From: Acanthochromis polyacanthus
Lineage: Eukaryota; Chordata; Actinopteri; Pomacentridae
Direction of reading: 5' to 3'
Length of the DNA: 64,000 nucleotides
Assembly (NCBI RefSeq): GCF_021347895.1
Contig: NC_067122.1
Coordinates: forward strand, 9,661,983-9,725,982
In this document: piece by piece, positions 1 to 11,600 of the stretch
Layout: every line of letters starts with the position of its first letter
How positions within the stretch are numbered: the stretch's first letter is position 1
Notes under the pieces: model-generated
The model's database searches: none
Told to the model about the DNA's origin: nothing
Seen by the model: the letters and a program-made list of their open reading frames with translations, nothing else
Made by a program: the position numbers and the translations under genes

Positions 1-2068
1 TTGCTGGAAGCATAGACAGGAACACGACTAGCCAGGGGGATATTGCGAATCTTTGTAAGGATTCCCCCAGAAAAAAAAAAAAAGCCCTCCCCCATTTCAC
101 CCCCAGCAAACCTCTCACCCCTATTAACAAAGCCGTGGTAAAGCTAGAGCGTGGCCATGTTATCCAGGCCAAGGGCGGGGCACTCCGTGTGTCTGCAGCC
201 GGCACGAGCACAAATGTGTGAAAAGTCAGATTCTGATATTTGCTGTATATCTGCTTATTCATTATCCACTAATGAACTGCTCCGATTTATTTACATACTG
301 TCAATTTACGCTGAACGTAGCCTGTTAGTCACTGACAAGCTGCTGGCTCCTGTCGTTAATTTTCACAATCCCAGCGGACAAAAAGGTAATTAAGTGCAAA
401 TGAGTATTTTCTAATGTGCAACATGCCCACAATACTGCTTAAATATTAAAATATTATGCATGAGATTGGAACACAATTCACCCTTTAGTGTTCATGGCTT
501 TTGAAAGCATAGGAGGTACAAATGTTTAAAGAGCAGCACTCAAAATTTAAAAAAAAACCCTGAAAAACAGAAGCATGGTGAAGAGAACAGTAAAAGATCA
601 GAAACGGTAACTGACAAATAAAAATTCCATTGTTTTCTAATGAATCGGTATAGCCTGCATTTTGAGCAAATCTGCTGTTTGCCAGGCTACTATACAAGTA
701 ATAGTGGAGGTTAAATACCTCGAAACAGTTGACCTTTACATGTGAATGGACATATGTTACTTTAAAGCCCCTGCCTATAAAGTTGACCTAATCCGGATTA
801 AAAATATCAGTGACAGGGGAATCTATGTGTTTCATAGTATGCCAGAGTTATAAAATAAAACATATATGGGGAACTGATAAAAATGCTATTTAAATCCACC
901 AGAAACTACTCGGCAAAACTGAAGGGAGGAGCAACTATGGCAGAAAAAAAAAGTTTCTGATGCTGGAGATAATAAAGAATCTCAGCATTCTGAGGAGGGA
1001 AGAAAGCAATTGATGACGAGGCATATGGCATAAACATATGTTGACATAGTCCGTATGATTAGTCTCACTGTCAGAAGAGCTTTTCTTAAAAGGCAGTGAA
1101 AGTCTAAAAAGGTTTCGTCTTGAGACCTACAAACAAAGCTGCTGAGCACAGTTTTTTTGTGAATAACTGAAACAACTAAGAAGAAGGAGCCAGAGTTCAA
1201 GTCTAAGTATGTATCATGTTTTATGAATTAACTTACTATTTCTACAATGACTGGATGACAGGCGAGACATGTTCCAAGCATCAGCACTCCATAACTGTAC
1301 TTTAAGAGTTTTGCCAACCATGATGTCCTGCTTTATTTTGATGTTGAGGTGACTGCACCCCTTGCTAGCTCCACAAATAGAATATCCTTGTTGGTTTGTT
1401 ATCACTGCACTTGTCTAAAACAGTGACGCACTTCACTGGCGAAATTGATGTGTGTTCAGTGTTTGACCTGGAAGCAGGATTTATGGCATCCTGAACTGTT
1501 CTGAAGCCAATTGTTGGTCCCTGAAGTCTGACGTGGAAAACTGAATCCTACATTAAACATATTTTGAAAATGACATTATCTAATGAAACAAACCATATGA
1601 GACACAAATTGTTATTCAATTCCAAATGTTTTTATATGTATAGTTTTTGTCATAATGAATAGACCAAAGATTAGAACCAGGCTTTATGACCAATTCCTGA
1701 AATGGAGAAAACATGTGACACTTCTTTTTAACAAGTCAATGCTCCCATACAACCAAACACAACTATGTGAAACTGTACTCTTCATGTGTAACAACATCAC
1801 GTTTAACACTGGTCTTTCCCCCCCATAACATTTTATACTGCAATAACAGATTTGTGGATACATTGTCTCCCATGCCAAACATGTATGTAAATTCAACAGG
1901 TCATATGTGTACTTATCTATATGTAAATTCACTCTGTGTCATATCTATATGTAGATTCATCATGCCTGGTGCATTTCTCTATGAGATCTTTATTATTATA
2001 GCTGTATTTTTTAGGTCTGTTGTACTTTTTAAATTCCTTGTCCTGCTTCTTTCATGCCTTATCTGTAT

Positions 2069-2126
2069 CCAGCTGCTGTAACATGATTTTTTTCTCCAGT
2101 GAGGGATCAATAAAGTTTATTTTATC
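2069..2126 (+). repeat. LINE-type 3' tail relic
   Basis: The stretch reads like the 3' end of a fish non-LTR retrotransposon: a CAGCTGCTGTAACA block, then GAGGGATCAATAAAGT, then a TTATTTTATC-type A/T tail. The same ending, slightly altered, occurs at 4548-4606 and on the tail of the minus-strand SINE at 3437-3580. No reverse transcriptase reading frame is attached, so it is a 5'-truncated copy. The family name is not assigned. Confidence 0.55.
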
Positions 2127-2834
2127 TAGCTCAAAATATTGCACAGACCATTCATTTGACCATGTCTAAAATACCCCTGGTCCTAACTCTGTTTCAAATG
2201 GGCTATCGGGAGTGTCTGCAGTTGCTGCACTGATGCCCCTTTTCAGAGCAGGACCACAGACATTGTCTCTCTCTGCATCTTCTCTGTTCAGAGAGTGGTA
2301 AAGATGAGGAGCAGGAACCAATCAGAGGCAGCACTTATCCTGCTGTGACATCACGACAAGCTTCAAACCTCATCGGCTCATTTATGTCGTACTATAAATA
2401 TGAAGAAATACAGGGATGTTTGCATCTCATATTTTATAGATCTCTGAATATATCGACATGTAATTAAGTCCAAAAATTAAAAAACTAGATTTTGCATTGA
2501 ATTAACCTTTAAAACCCAACAGTGAGTTTGTCAGCCCTAACCGTATGTAGACGACTGATTACACACCCATCAGTGTAATTACTGTACATGCATCTGCCTC
2601 TGTCTCTTCTCACATTCCAGGTACACAAACTAAGCTTGACCATGACCAGTTGAGGCACCTTCCCTGAGCCTGGTTCTGTTGGAGGTTGTTTGTTTTGGAG
2701 GGTTTTTTTGCCTCTTTTATGGGTGTTTTGATTCCTTCCCACCATCACTGACTGCTTGCTCATAGGGAATCCAACAGCAACTTTAGATTCTTGGGTTTTG
2801 TTTCTTTGTTTGTAATTCGCAAGGTCTGTTGCTT

Positions 2835-2966
2835 ATTATAAGTGCCGTGAGATGATATCTCAGCTGACTCAGGCGAAGGCAAGGGACACCCTGGACAGGT
2901 CGCCAGTCTATCGCAGGGCTATGTTGTGAATTGTTGCTTTATAAATAAAACTGAATTGAACTGAAA
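2835..2966 (+). repeat. L2-like LINE tail interrupted by a second fish repeat
   Basis: The outer pieces (about 2841-2860 and 2920-2966) together resemble the 3' end of fish L2/Maui-type LINEs: GTGCCGTGAGATGATAT, then TTGTGAATTGTTGC, then ATAAATAAAACTGAATTGAA. Between them lies a different widespread fish repeat whose hallmark is CCTGGACAGGTCGCCAGTCT followed by ATCGCAGGGC (2890-2919). A second copy of the inner repeat is at 8465-8583. Family assignment rests on recalled sequence patterns. Confidence 0.5.
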
Positions 2967-3436
2967 GGTGAATCATTGTACAAATTTGGCAGAATGACAC
3001 CATTGATCATAGCTACTAATCGACGGTAGACAAACTACTCCTCTGTTACATGCCATTCAGTTGGGAAACTTTACCATGTCTAAGCTTAAAAGCATGATAT
3101 TTCATCAAATTTCATCACTTTACTCTACATGTGTACATTTTTAAAAAATGCCAAAAATGAACCATTTGGTTAGACTGAACTGCAAGTATGAAAGCAAATA
3201 AAGTGATGTAAGTAAGTAGTGAAATATCTATTGTATGTGTGTGTATCTATGGATGATCCCAGGTTTTTTTCTGATCCTTGTAAAAATAATCAAGAAATTA
3301 AAAATAATTACTTTTTATGGGTGTAGGTTTGTTTGTTTTTGTTTTTAATGCTTAAGTAGATTAAGTAAAGTAAGTTTTTTTTAGTTCTCTGACTAACTTC
3401 TAACTGTAAATACACTGTTTTCACAGAGGTACAACG

Positions 3437-3580
3437 AAGATAAGATGAGATAAACTTTTTTGATCCCTCACAGGGGCAATTCACAAAAAGCTCCTCCTTC
3501 AGGCCAGATTTGAACCAGCAACCTAAGGATCTCTGCATGATTCTCCTACAGGCCTCCTCTCTACCATCTGAGCTATCGAA
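3437..3580 (-). repeat. tRNA-derived SINE
   Basis: Read on the minus strand, the element begins with a tRNA-like head. An A box (TAGCTCAGATGGTAGAG, about 3559-3575) is followed by a B box (GGTTCAAATCT, 3506-3516) at normal tRNA spacing. Then comes a short body and a tail reading GAATTGCCCCTGTGAGGGAT followed by an A-rich stretch and TTATCTCATCTTATCTT. It is not a functional tRNA gene: the head is diverged, and no 3' half-stem or terminator is seen. The tail matches the LINE-type tails at 2069-2126 and 4548-4606, as expected for a SINE mobilised by a partner LINE. Confidence 0.7.
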
Positions 3581-4547
3581 AGGATAAACAGAATATGAGT
3601 ACAGGGTGGATGCAAATGTGACAGGGCCAAAGAATACCCATAAACTGTTCGGGGTTCAGAGGGTTAAAGATGCAAGAGAATGTAGACAAACAAATTTGGG
3701 GAAAATTTTTGGGCTGTATCGCAAAAAGTGAAACAGCAACAAATAGTTTCTTAAAGAACTCAGATGAGAGTCCAGACTAGATTGTTGATGAGTAACCTCT
3801 TCTTCATTTCATGAGTGGATAAAAGCCAGACAAGGTGATAGAAACAATGATGCAAATCTGCTATTTGTTAAAATGCATATGCACAGTGCTTCTTTGAACT
3901 AAATGTGAATGTGTTCACAATAACGTGCTGATAAAGAGAAGGTACAATGTTTACCATGTTGACCAGATCACAATAAAAACAATCATTATCCTTAGAGGAA
4001 CATAAATTTACATACCAAATAGTATCAAACAGTCATGGAGAGCAATAATCTGATAATTTGTGAGGTATTTCAGTTTGGAGAAAAATGCTAGACTGTCTGA
4101 CAGCCAACATCACCATTCCTCAGTCATGCAGCTGGAATTAAAGAACTAAGCTGCTAAATTTAACTACAAAGAGGCACTCTGTGGACACAGGAGGTTAGGC
4201 CATTTGGTTGGACAATAAGCTACAGCAGGCTAATTGAATAATTAATTAAAAGTCTTACATTAAACAATTAAACATTAATGAAGCATTTCATTTGAACATT
4301 AATAAATCATTACATTAATTTTGAAACACTTGCATAATTACCGTAAAATATAATAAAGATAATGGGACTTTTCCTCAAGACGGCCTAAGAATGAAGCTGT
4401 CAGTTTCTTTAATCGGGAGTCAGTGTATTCTAATGCATGTACTGTGACCGTTTACATGTTTACGTTAAATCCCAACCTATTTACATAAAACTATTTACCT
4501 GCATCATTCTCACAACTCTTCACTTGCCTCCTTCTCTACATCTTTCT

Positions 4548-4606
4548 AGCTGTTTGCAGCAGCAGAAGCACAATTTCCCCACAGGGATCATTAAAGTTGC
4601 ATCTAA
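4548..4606 (+). repeat. Second LINE-type 3' tail relic
   Basis: The block CAATTTCCCCACAGGGATCA followed by TTAAAGT is a diverged copy of the tail also seen at 2069-2126 and in the SINE at 3437-3580. No coding part is attached. Confidence 0.5.
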
Positions 4607-4818
4607 TCCACCTGTCTGATCATCCATCCAGCCATCTGTCCATACTTTGTCGAGTCAGATTTATTTATACAGCACATTTCACTCCATAGAAGCTCAATGT
4701 ATCCCATCCAATTATTCCTCTATGCCTCCTTTCCATCTAGCCATCCCTTGGTCTATCCATATCTACACGGTTATTTGGCTGTCTTCATCAGCGTGACAGG
4801 TATCACCCTTCCCTTATG

Positions 4819-4860
<42 letters not shown>
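4819..4860. repeat. (CTAT)n microsatellite
   Basis: About ten and a half perfect copies of the tetranucleotide CTAT. It is uninterrupted, so likely polymorphic. Confidence 0.97.
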
Positions 4861-5089
4861 GATGTTCTATTCATTCTTTTATGTGAATTTTGATGTGCAA
4901 ATCCCTCAATTTGAATCTCAAAATCACCACAGGCTGAAAGCAACTTTCCTCTGCTGTGTTTGTCTACACATGTGGTGTGCATTTACATTGTAAGAGTCCA
5001 GTGACACCTCCTTAGTGATTGTATAATTGAATCTGCACGACTAATAAGATTAGGAGAATCCCATTTTGAAATCAGATGTCCCCCTCCCT

Positions 5090-5697
5090 CCCTTATTTAA
5101 GGAGAGGGTGAGTTAATGCAGTAGCGGGCTTAACCATTCTGTCTGAGAACTGGGGGTGCTCAGGGTGGGCGAGGCGAGCGGCGGTGACCCACACTCGTGA
5201 ACACAGATGAATACACGACACAGTCAGAGGGTCTACATTGTGCCTCAGCCTGCGCCTCAGTCCTGCTTTCACTGTTTCAGCTCCACATTTTCCACACACC
5301 TGCCTTTTCCAACTGCATTCCCCTTTTTGTCACACATGCGCTTTCCTGCCTACCGTAGAGACCACCCTCTGCTCAATCCAGCCCCCCTACTCCTCTCCTC
5401 CTCCTCCTTCTCCACCGGGGACCAAGAAGGCTTTCAGCACTTGCCACAGCAGCTCGCTATGGACAGTACCACAAAGACTCAGTAATTCCTCGCATCGCCC
5501 AGTCACTTGACAGACACCACAGCTGATCGGCAGTGCTTCATAGGAATATCTAGGAAAAGTAGAAAAGTAACACAGGAGAAAGAAAGAGGAAGTGCTTGGT
5601 GGATTACTCCTCTAATAAATAAGGGTATAACCTGCAAACAAAACAGGCCTTTTTTTTTGTACACATCTGTAGTTGCTGTAAAAACAAAACCAGCACA
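5090..5697 (+). promoter_or_regulatory. gpm6a: Probable gpm6a promoter-proximal region and 5' leader
   Basis: This stretch ends directly at the gpm6a start codon. It contains an AT-rich TATA-like box (TTATTTAAGG, about 5093-5102), then a CG-containing block (about 5110-5205) and a pyrimidine-rich leader (5250-5430). ATGs at 5207, 5238 and elsewhere in the leader open short frames unrelated to known proteins. The transcription start is not visible from sequence alone. Vertebrate M6a genes use alternative first exons, so another promoter further upstream or inside intron 1 is possible. Confidence 0.35.
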
Positions 5698-8600
5698 ATG
5701 GAAGAAGACATGGATGAGGGGCAGACCCAGAAAGGTAAGAAACTGGTTCTTTACATGTTGGACTAGATTTCTTTTTAGGTAAATCTGACATGTGTCTTTT
5801 ATCGGAGTGTCAGTAGTCTCTGCAAAGACAATTGCATAAATGTTAGTCTTTCCCACTCTGAATAGAAGAGCAGCTGTTAGTGGTAATTCCTTTGTCCATT
5901 GAGTATCAGCACTCCACTGAAAAGTGCACGTCTGTATGTGGTGTTTGGGTAGAGAGAGGGGTGTGAACTGCTCCGGCGAGGGCTGGACTGCCTTTGTTTG
6001 CTTGATAAGGCTTTCATGCCTGTCGTGATGGCTGAGAGAAAAACATGAGGAGTGGAGTACCGAAGCAAGCTCCTACACTCATTAATCCATCAGCTCTCAG
6101 GCTCTGCCCTTTGTGTCCAAATACTAAGACATTGTATGTTGCAGCGGTGCTTTGCGACATTCACTGTGGATTTGATGCAGGAGCAGGTTTTTCTTTCGCC
6201 CACTTAAGAGAGGCAGTGTTGCTATTGTGCAAAGTGGAATTGCTATTTATACTTCACAGCCCTACCACTTTTTCTTTCTCTTGCATGCACGATTGAGTTT
6301 AAGGTTGTGACTCTTTAAAAGCAAGAAAGTAAGAGTGTATATTTGTTTATCAGTGGATTAATGAAGTCATTAAAAAAAACAACAAGATGACACATGAACA
6401 AAGGCTGTGACAAGATGCTGTTGTCATGGTGAAAAAAAAACCTTTGTTTCTGCCTCCCTCCCTCCTTCCCCCCCTTTTCCAGATTTCCCTCATGTGACAG
6501 ACATGGCTTCATATGTTTGTGTTTTCCTCCCCTCCTGTCTCTCCTCCCTGCAACATATCGCTACTCCCATGCACACACATGAGCTAAAACTGTTGCCATG
6601 GCACTGTCCAAGTTTAGTCATTATCTACTCTCTTGTCACCCACTCCTCCTGATGACATTTCGGCAACACAGGAATAGTTCACCGAGTCTGAGATTGTGGG
6701 AGGGACAGAGATAAAAAGAGGTGCAGAGGCACACCGACAGAAATTAAGGATAATAAGAGGAGACAAGAAAAGGAGGAAACACTGGCAGAGTGCAAAAAAA
6801 GAGACAGAGCGAGAGGTTTGGGAGAGCATTAGAAATGTTATCAGCTCAAGAGTGAGCAATACTTGACTAAGTGTGATAGTTGCGGTGCAGAAATCCTTAC
6901 AGAATATCTCCTGGTTGCCATGATTAGGTGTTCACATAGGCATTCCTGCTCTGAGATCAAAAGCAGCCTTGAATACTGTAACACAAATGTTCAATCAGCT
7001 GAAGGATGCAGCCATGCAAGTTGTGCATGCATTTCTGCATTCTCTGCCCATTCAACTGGACTCATTGGTTAGCCATGATTCTGAAAATCAATATAAAAAA
7101 TTTAAAAACAGAGGACTACATACGTATTTAGTGCAATAACACAGCCTGGGTGGGTCATCACAAGCTATTTCACAGACACAGAAGTGGAGTTTTGGCTTTT
7201 TGTAGATGACGTAATTGTTTTCCATGTCACTTGTGATGTTTTACCCCCACTTGAATATCTTTATACTTAACATCCTCTATGTAGTGCTGCAAACATGGTC
7301 ACCATCCAAGAAGAGATGGGTAAAAAGTAACCTGAGGCTGATATACAAGAAGTCCACCTCTTTTTGTCAAACGTGTGCAGCTAATCACTGTTCTGTTGTC
7401 ACTGGGGCGACAATCCTTCATGAGTGACTGTTGATAGGTCAAAACAAACACAAGCAAAAATTAGATTTCTTCCCTTGACATCTTATCTGCTTTGTTGATG
7501 CACTTTTGAAGCAAGATTCTTCTGTGTGTGCGTGTGTCTTTTTCCCCATTCAATTACATCAGATTACATCCTAACTGTTCTGCCCAGCTGTCACAAATAA
7601 GGTGTCAAATGTGGACATGATAACATAGAAGCGTGTATCCAGAGATGATGGGATAAAGTTCAAGCTGTCAGTTGTGACAGTGTATTATATGCTGTAAACC
7701 AAATGGTACATTTAAGTGGAATCACTCCATAGTTTGTAGAGAGAGTAGACTTTTAACTAGCTTTTTCAACTGGCCTAAATTATGCTATTAAACCACTAAA
7801 ACAACAAATACAAGCACGCCACGATCAAACAATTTCAAGACGGTTTCCTATTTATTTCCAGGCTCCACTGAGATCATGTTTCTGGAGATTTACCGGTTGA
7901 TCAAGCGTGACACAATGTAACACAGACACATTAGAACGAGGCAGTAGGCCTTGTCACCCGACTTAGTGCGCCTTTTATCAAATGAGCGACTTGACAGCTC
8001 CTCTACTGGTTGTTGCAGACAACAGATGATTGGAGTGCCTGCTCTGATGAGGCAAGATGAACATTAAAGCCAACTTGTCAGGTTTTGTTAGTTGTCGCTT
8101 TGATTTCTTTCCTGTCTTTCGGTAAAATTCTGTAATCGTGTGTAAGTCATTGCTCATTTTCTGGGGAAATCTGCTACCAGAAAGCCGTAGCCTCAGCTCT
8201 ACAAGTACCGTTTGATAACAAACAGGGTGACTAATCACAGAAGAAAATTAAATACATAAATTGTTCAGGATGGCATGGAAAGTACAGGAATAGACTCTGG
8301 TGCTGTGATATTGGCCCACAGCAAGAAGTTGTATGCTAAAGATTAATTCAGAATTTGGGAGAAACTGGTAACTGTGGACATTCAGTGCTTCCAGCAAAGT
8401 GACTGAAAAAGAGAAGCATCATAAAAGTTTTTCTCTCTGGTCATAACAATTTTAAAAGCATTTTGATGTCCATCCATTCATCTATCCATCCACTTTGTGT
8501 GCACTGCTTTATCCTCTGGATGGTTGCAGGGGTGTTGGAGTCTATCCCAGCTGACTTAAGGTTGCCAGTCTATCACAGGGCCAGTTTTTTGGATGTCACA

Positions 8601-11600
8601 CAACATTAACTATGAAAAGGCAACTGTTTGGAGATTTACAGGGTCCTCTTCCCCCTCAGTGTAACTTAATGTGTCTGTGTCTAGGCGATTTTGGGAAATA
8701 CTTAATAGTAATTTTTTTAACAGATATTGCATGTATGGTTTGCATGCAATTCAAGCTTCAATGGAATATTTACTGTGGAATAGGCACAAAACATTTAAAA
8801 GAGTGTTGCCAAATGAGATACAGTCATTAACATAACAGGAATACAAGGAGGATAGCATGAATTTGTAAAAAAAAAAATTAAAAAATGATGCTCTATATAA
8901 GATGAATCCTAAATTGCAAATTACACTGTTTACAAATAGCGCTTTTGATTTCAAATTGATTAATTGCTTGGTCCAACTGTAGACATAACCCAAGACAACA
9001 ACACCTTGTAAATAAATAGGTACTTCCACCTCTGAAGGGGTGCAGGTGTCACTGAGTGCACTCGCAGCACGCTAATGCCCTTCTGTCTTCCTCTTCTGAG
9101 GCTGCAAATCTCAGATTATGAGTCAGATGCACCAGGTGGGCGCTGCTCACTTGAGCTGCCAGCCAAATGAAGGAGTGCTCTCTATGTTCCAAAGTAGCCA
9201 TCAGCAACAGGAAGTAAATCAATGCCCAAAGCAGGTTTCTGCTAACATGAACACAGGGATGAAATGATTAAACTTTTGTGAAGAAGTTCTGCAGACGAGC
9301 GTACTTAGGGGCAACGCTGTTGACGAACAAACCAAAAAACATCCTGGAGACATTTTACACTTCATGTGTTAATTGTTGCTCAATGGAAAAACTGAGAAAG
9401 GGACACCTGTTAGCATTTTCCTGAGCCAAGAATCCACTCTGCAAGGCACCGCTTGTCCTTCTGTTTGATCAGTTTGATCAGGATACTAACTTGGCAAGCG
9501 GTAACACGTTGTGCATCTCATTGATATTTGTGTCACTCCACAATCTAGTGAGTCTCTGTCAAACAAAATGGCATGAATTCAGCAAACAATGCACAATCGC
9601 AACACTTTATGAGTTAGGGTGTATTTTCAACGGTTCACTGAGCTCCATGCACTTTAAATTTACAGCTCCCATAATAAATGTCAAATTTGCATTGAGGTTA
9701 AGGCATGCTGAATTCAGAAGAGGCTGCTTTTAATGTGCGTGCTGTGGTTAAACTTGTGGTACACCAGTGTAAAAGATCGCATTAGATTTTTATTTAAATT
9801 AGATTATTTTTGAAGCTCTTATTCACTTGTGATGCATTCATGAATACATTCATTCATTTTTCCGTGTAATCTAAAGCTTTCTCATCATTCAGCAGGGTTG
9901 ATCATTTTACCTTAAAGAGCTGCGAACACTGAAAAGAAATGAGATTAGGATTGACTTCAGTGGAGAGTTTGTATCCAGTGATACCCTGGATGCTGCTCCA
10001 CGGTTTTTCCACTCTGACATAATAGCTTCAACTCAGAGAACAATATCATTTCAGCGAGCACTGGTCAAACACTACATAACCTCTCTGCCTCTGCGGCCTC
10101 GTCTATTTCTCATTGTTCTGAATCTTAACCTGGTCCGACCCCGAAGAACTCAAGGGAGTTCCACCAATTGTTCCTCTGACATTTGTTAGAGCTATTACTG
10201 GAGGACTTCTGAGGGTTTTCTTATTGTTCTCAGAGGAAAACCTCTTCTGTATAGATTTTTAGATGTGGGTTAACAGGTGTTCAAAATATAATTGTCCACA
10301 CTGAGATGAGTCATAATGAGCCACACTGGGCCCTTGTAATGATATTTTCAAATGATAATGTTATGCTGTCATTTAACATGCTAATGAGTTAGCACTGCAC
10401 TATTTCAGTAGTGAAACTACTATCTGGATACCTATTTATACTCATATGTTGAGTGTGTTTCTCATTTTTTAAACCCACACAAGTCTTGGTAATTGTCTAG
10501 TCTCATTTGAAAGACACAAACTTTTAAACTATAGATGAAGCAGGTTAAGTTACTCACATCAAGCTTATATATTGAGGTTATTCAGAGTATTTCCAACTGT
10601 AATCAAGCCAAGATAAAAAGCAACTGTACAGACTGCTGTCACATTCAATTGTACACTGAAGACAGGCTATTATTATGCTCTATTGTTTGGGAACTGTGAC
10701 TTAAATCCCTACATTCTTCGGTGTTGGCTGCTAATAATGTTGGCGATCAAGACATGTAAGCTCATTTCACCCTGGGAAAAGGGAAGTACCTGCACAATTA
10801 AAATGCAGAAACCGAAAGCAACACATCCCTCGTCTGTTGTGCTGAGCTTTTTGACATTTGCTCCCCCAGTTCCTGGAGCGAACTTGGCAACGACAAAAGA
10901 CCCGTCCCTGCTCTGCAGTCACGCAGTCATGTTCAGGCTCTTCCATCTCCCAGTGAAAAAAAAAAAAAGAAAGAGAGGAAATCAGCGGCCGAGCTTTTGG
11001 ACCTGGCCTGTAACGTCCTTTTTACCCAGAGGGGTTATGTGTGTAATGTGTCTCATTCACTATTGTCCCACTGAATTTGTTGACATACAGTAAGTGGGTC
11101 ACAGCTCTGAAGTACCCGGTCTATTCTCAGATTTTGTGCTGCGGTTGTCATGGCAACCATACTGGTTGATTAAACATGCGCAGAGGAGATGGGGGCATGC
11201 AGGAGCTGAAAAAACCTGCTCGCTACAGGGAGAGGGGGGCTGCGTTAGAAGGAACAAGGAAAGCAACGAGACATGTATACGCCCATTAGCCTCAGACTGA
11301 CACAGACACACCATCCCCCTACCGAGATCTCTCTCTCTCTCTCCCTCCCTTCCTCCCTCCCTCCCTCTCTGGCCAGGCTTGCTGCCACCCTACCCCCACA
11401 CAAAACTCTGATAGCAAGGAACTAATAACTGCTAGCTGTATGCACAAAAAAAATGAAGTCTTATTGCATATCTCGCAGTGCTAGCGCAGTCAACACGTAC
11501 CAGAGAAAATTAGATTAAGGTTCTCTCCTCTGTCATCTCCTTTAATGGATTCTGTTAATTTCCTCCTCTAATACAGCATCTTATTTATTTTCTCCCAGGC

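Larger units (their letters stand above)
1..5089. other. Intergenic DNA upstream of gpm6a, repeat-rich
   Basis: No exon of a known protein was recognised on either strand. Open frames are short and compositionally like non-coding DNA. The stretch does contain several retroelement relics listed separately: a LINE-type tail (2069-2126), a nested repeat (2835-2966), a tRNA-derived SINE on the minus strand (3437-3580), a second LINE-type tail (4548-4606) and a tetranucleotide microsatellite (4819-4860). Confidence 0.7.

Noticed and set aside
3506..3576. A tRNA gene on the minus strand
   Set aside because: A and B boxes are present, but the stems do not close, and a SINE body and LINE-like tail follow. 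It is a tRNA-derived SINE.
4697..4993. 98-codon frame with a YLSI repeat
   Set aside because: The repeat is translation of the CTAT microsatellite.
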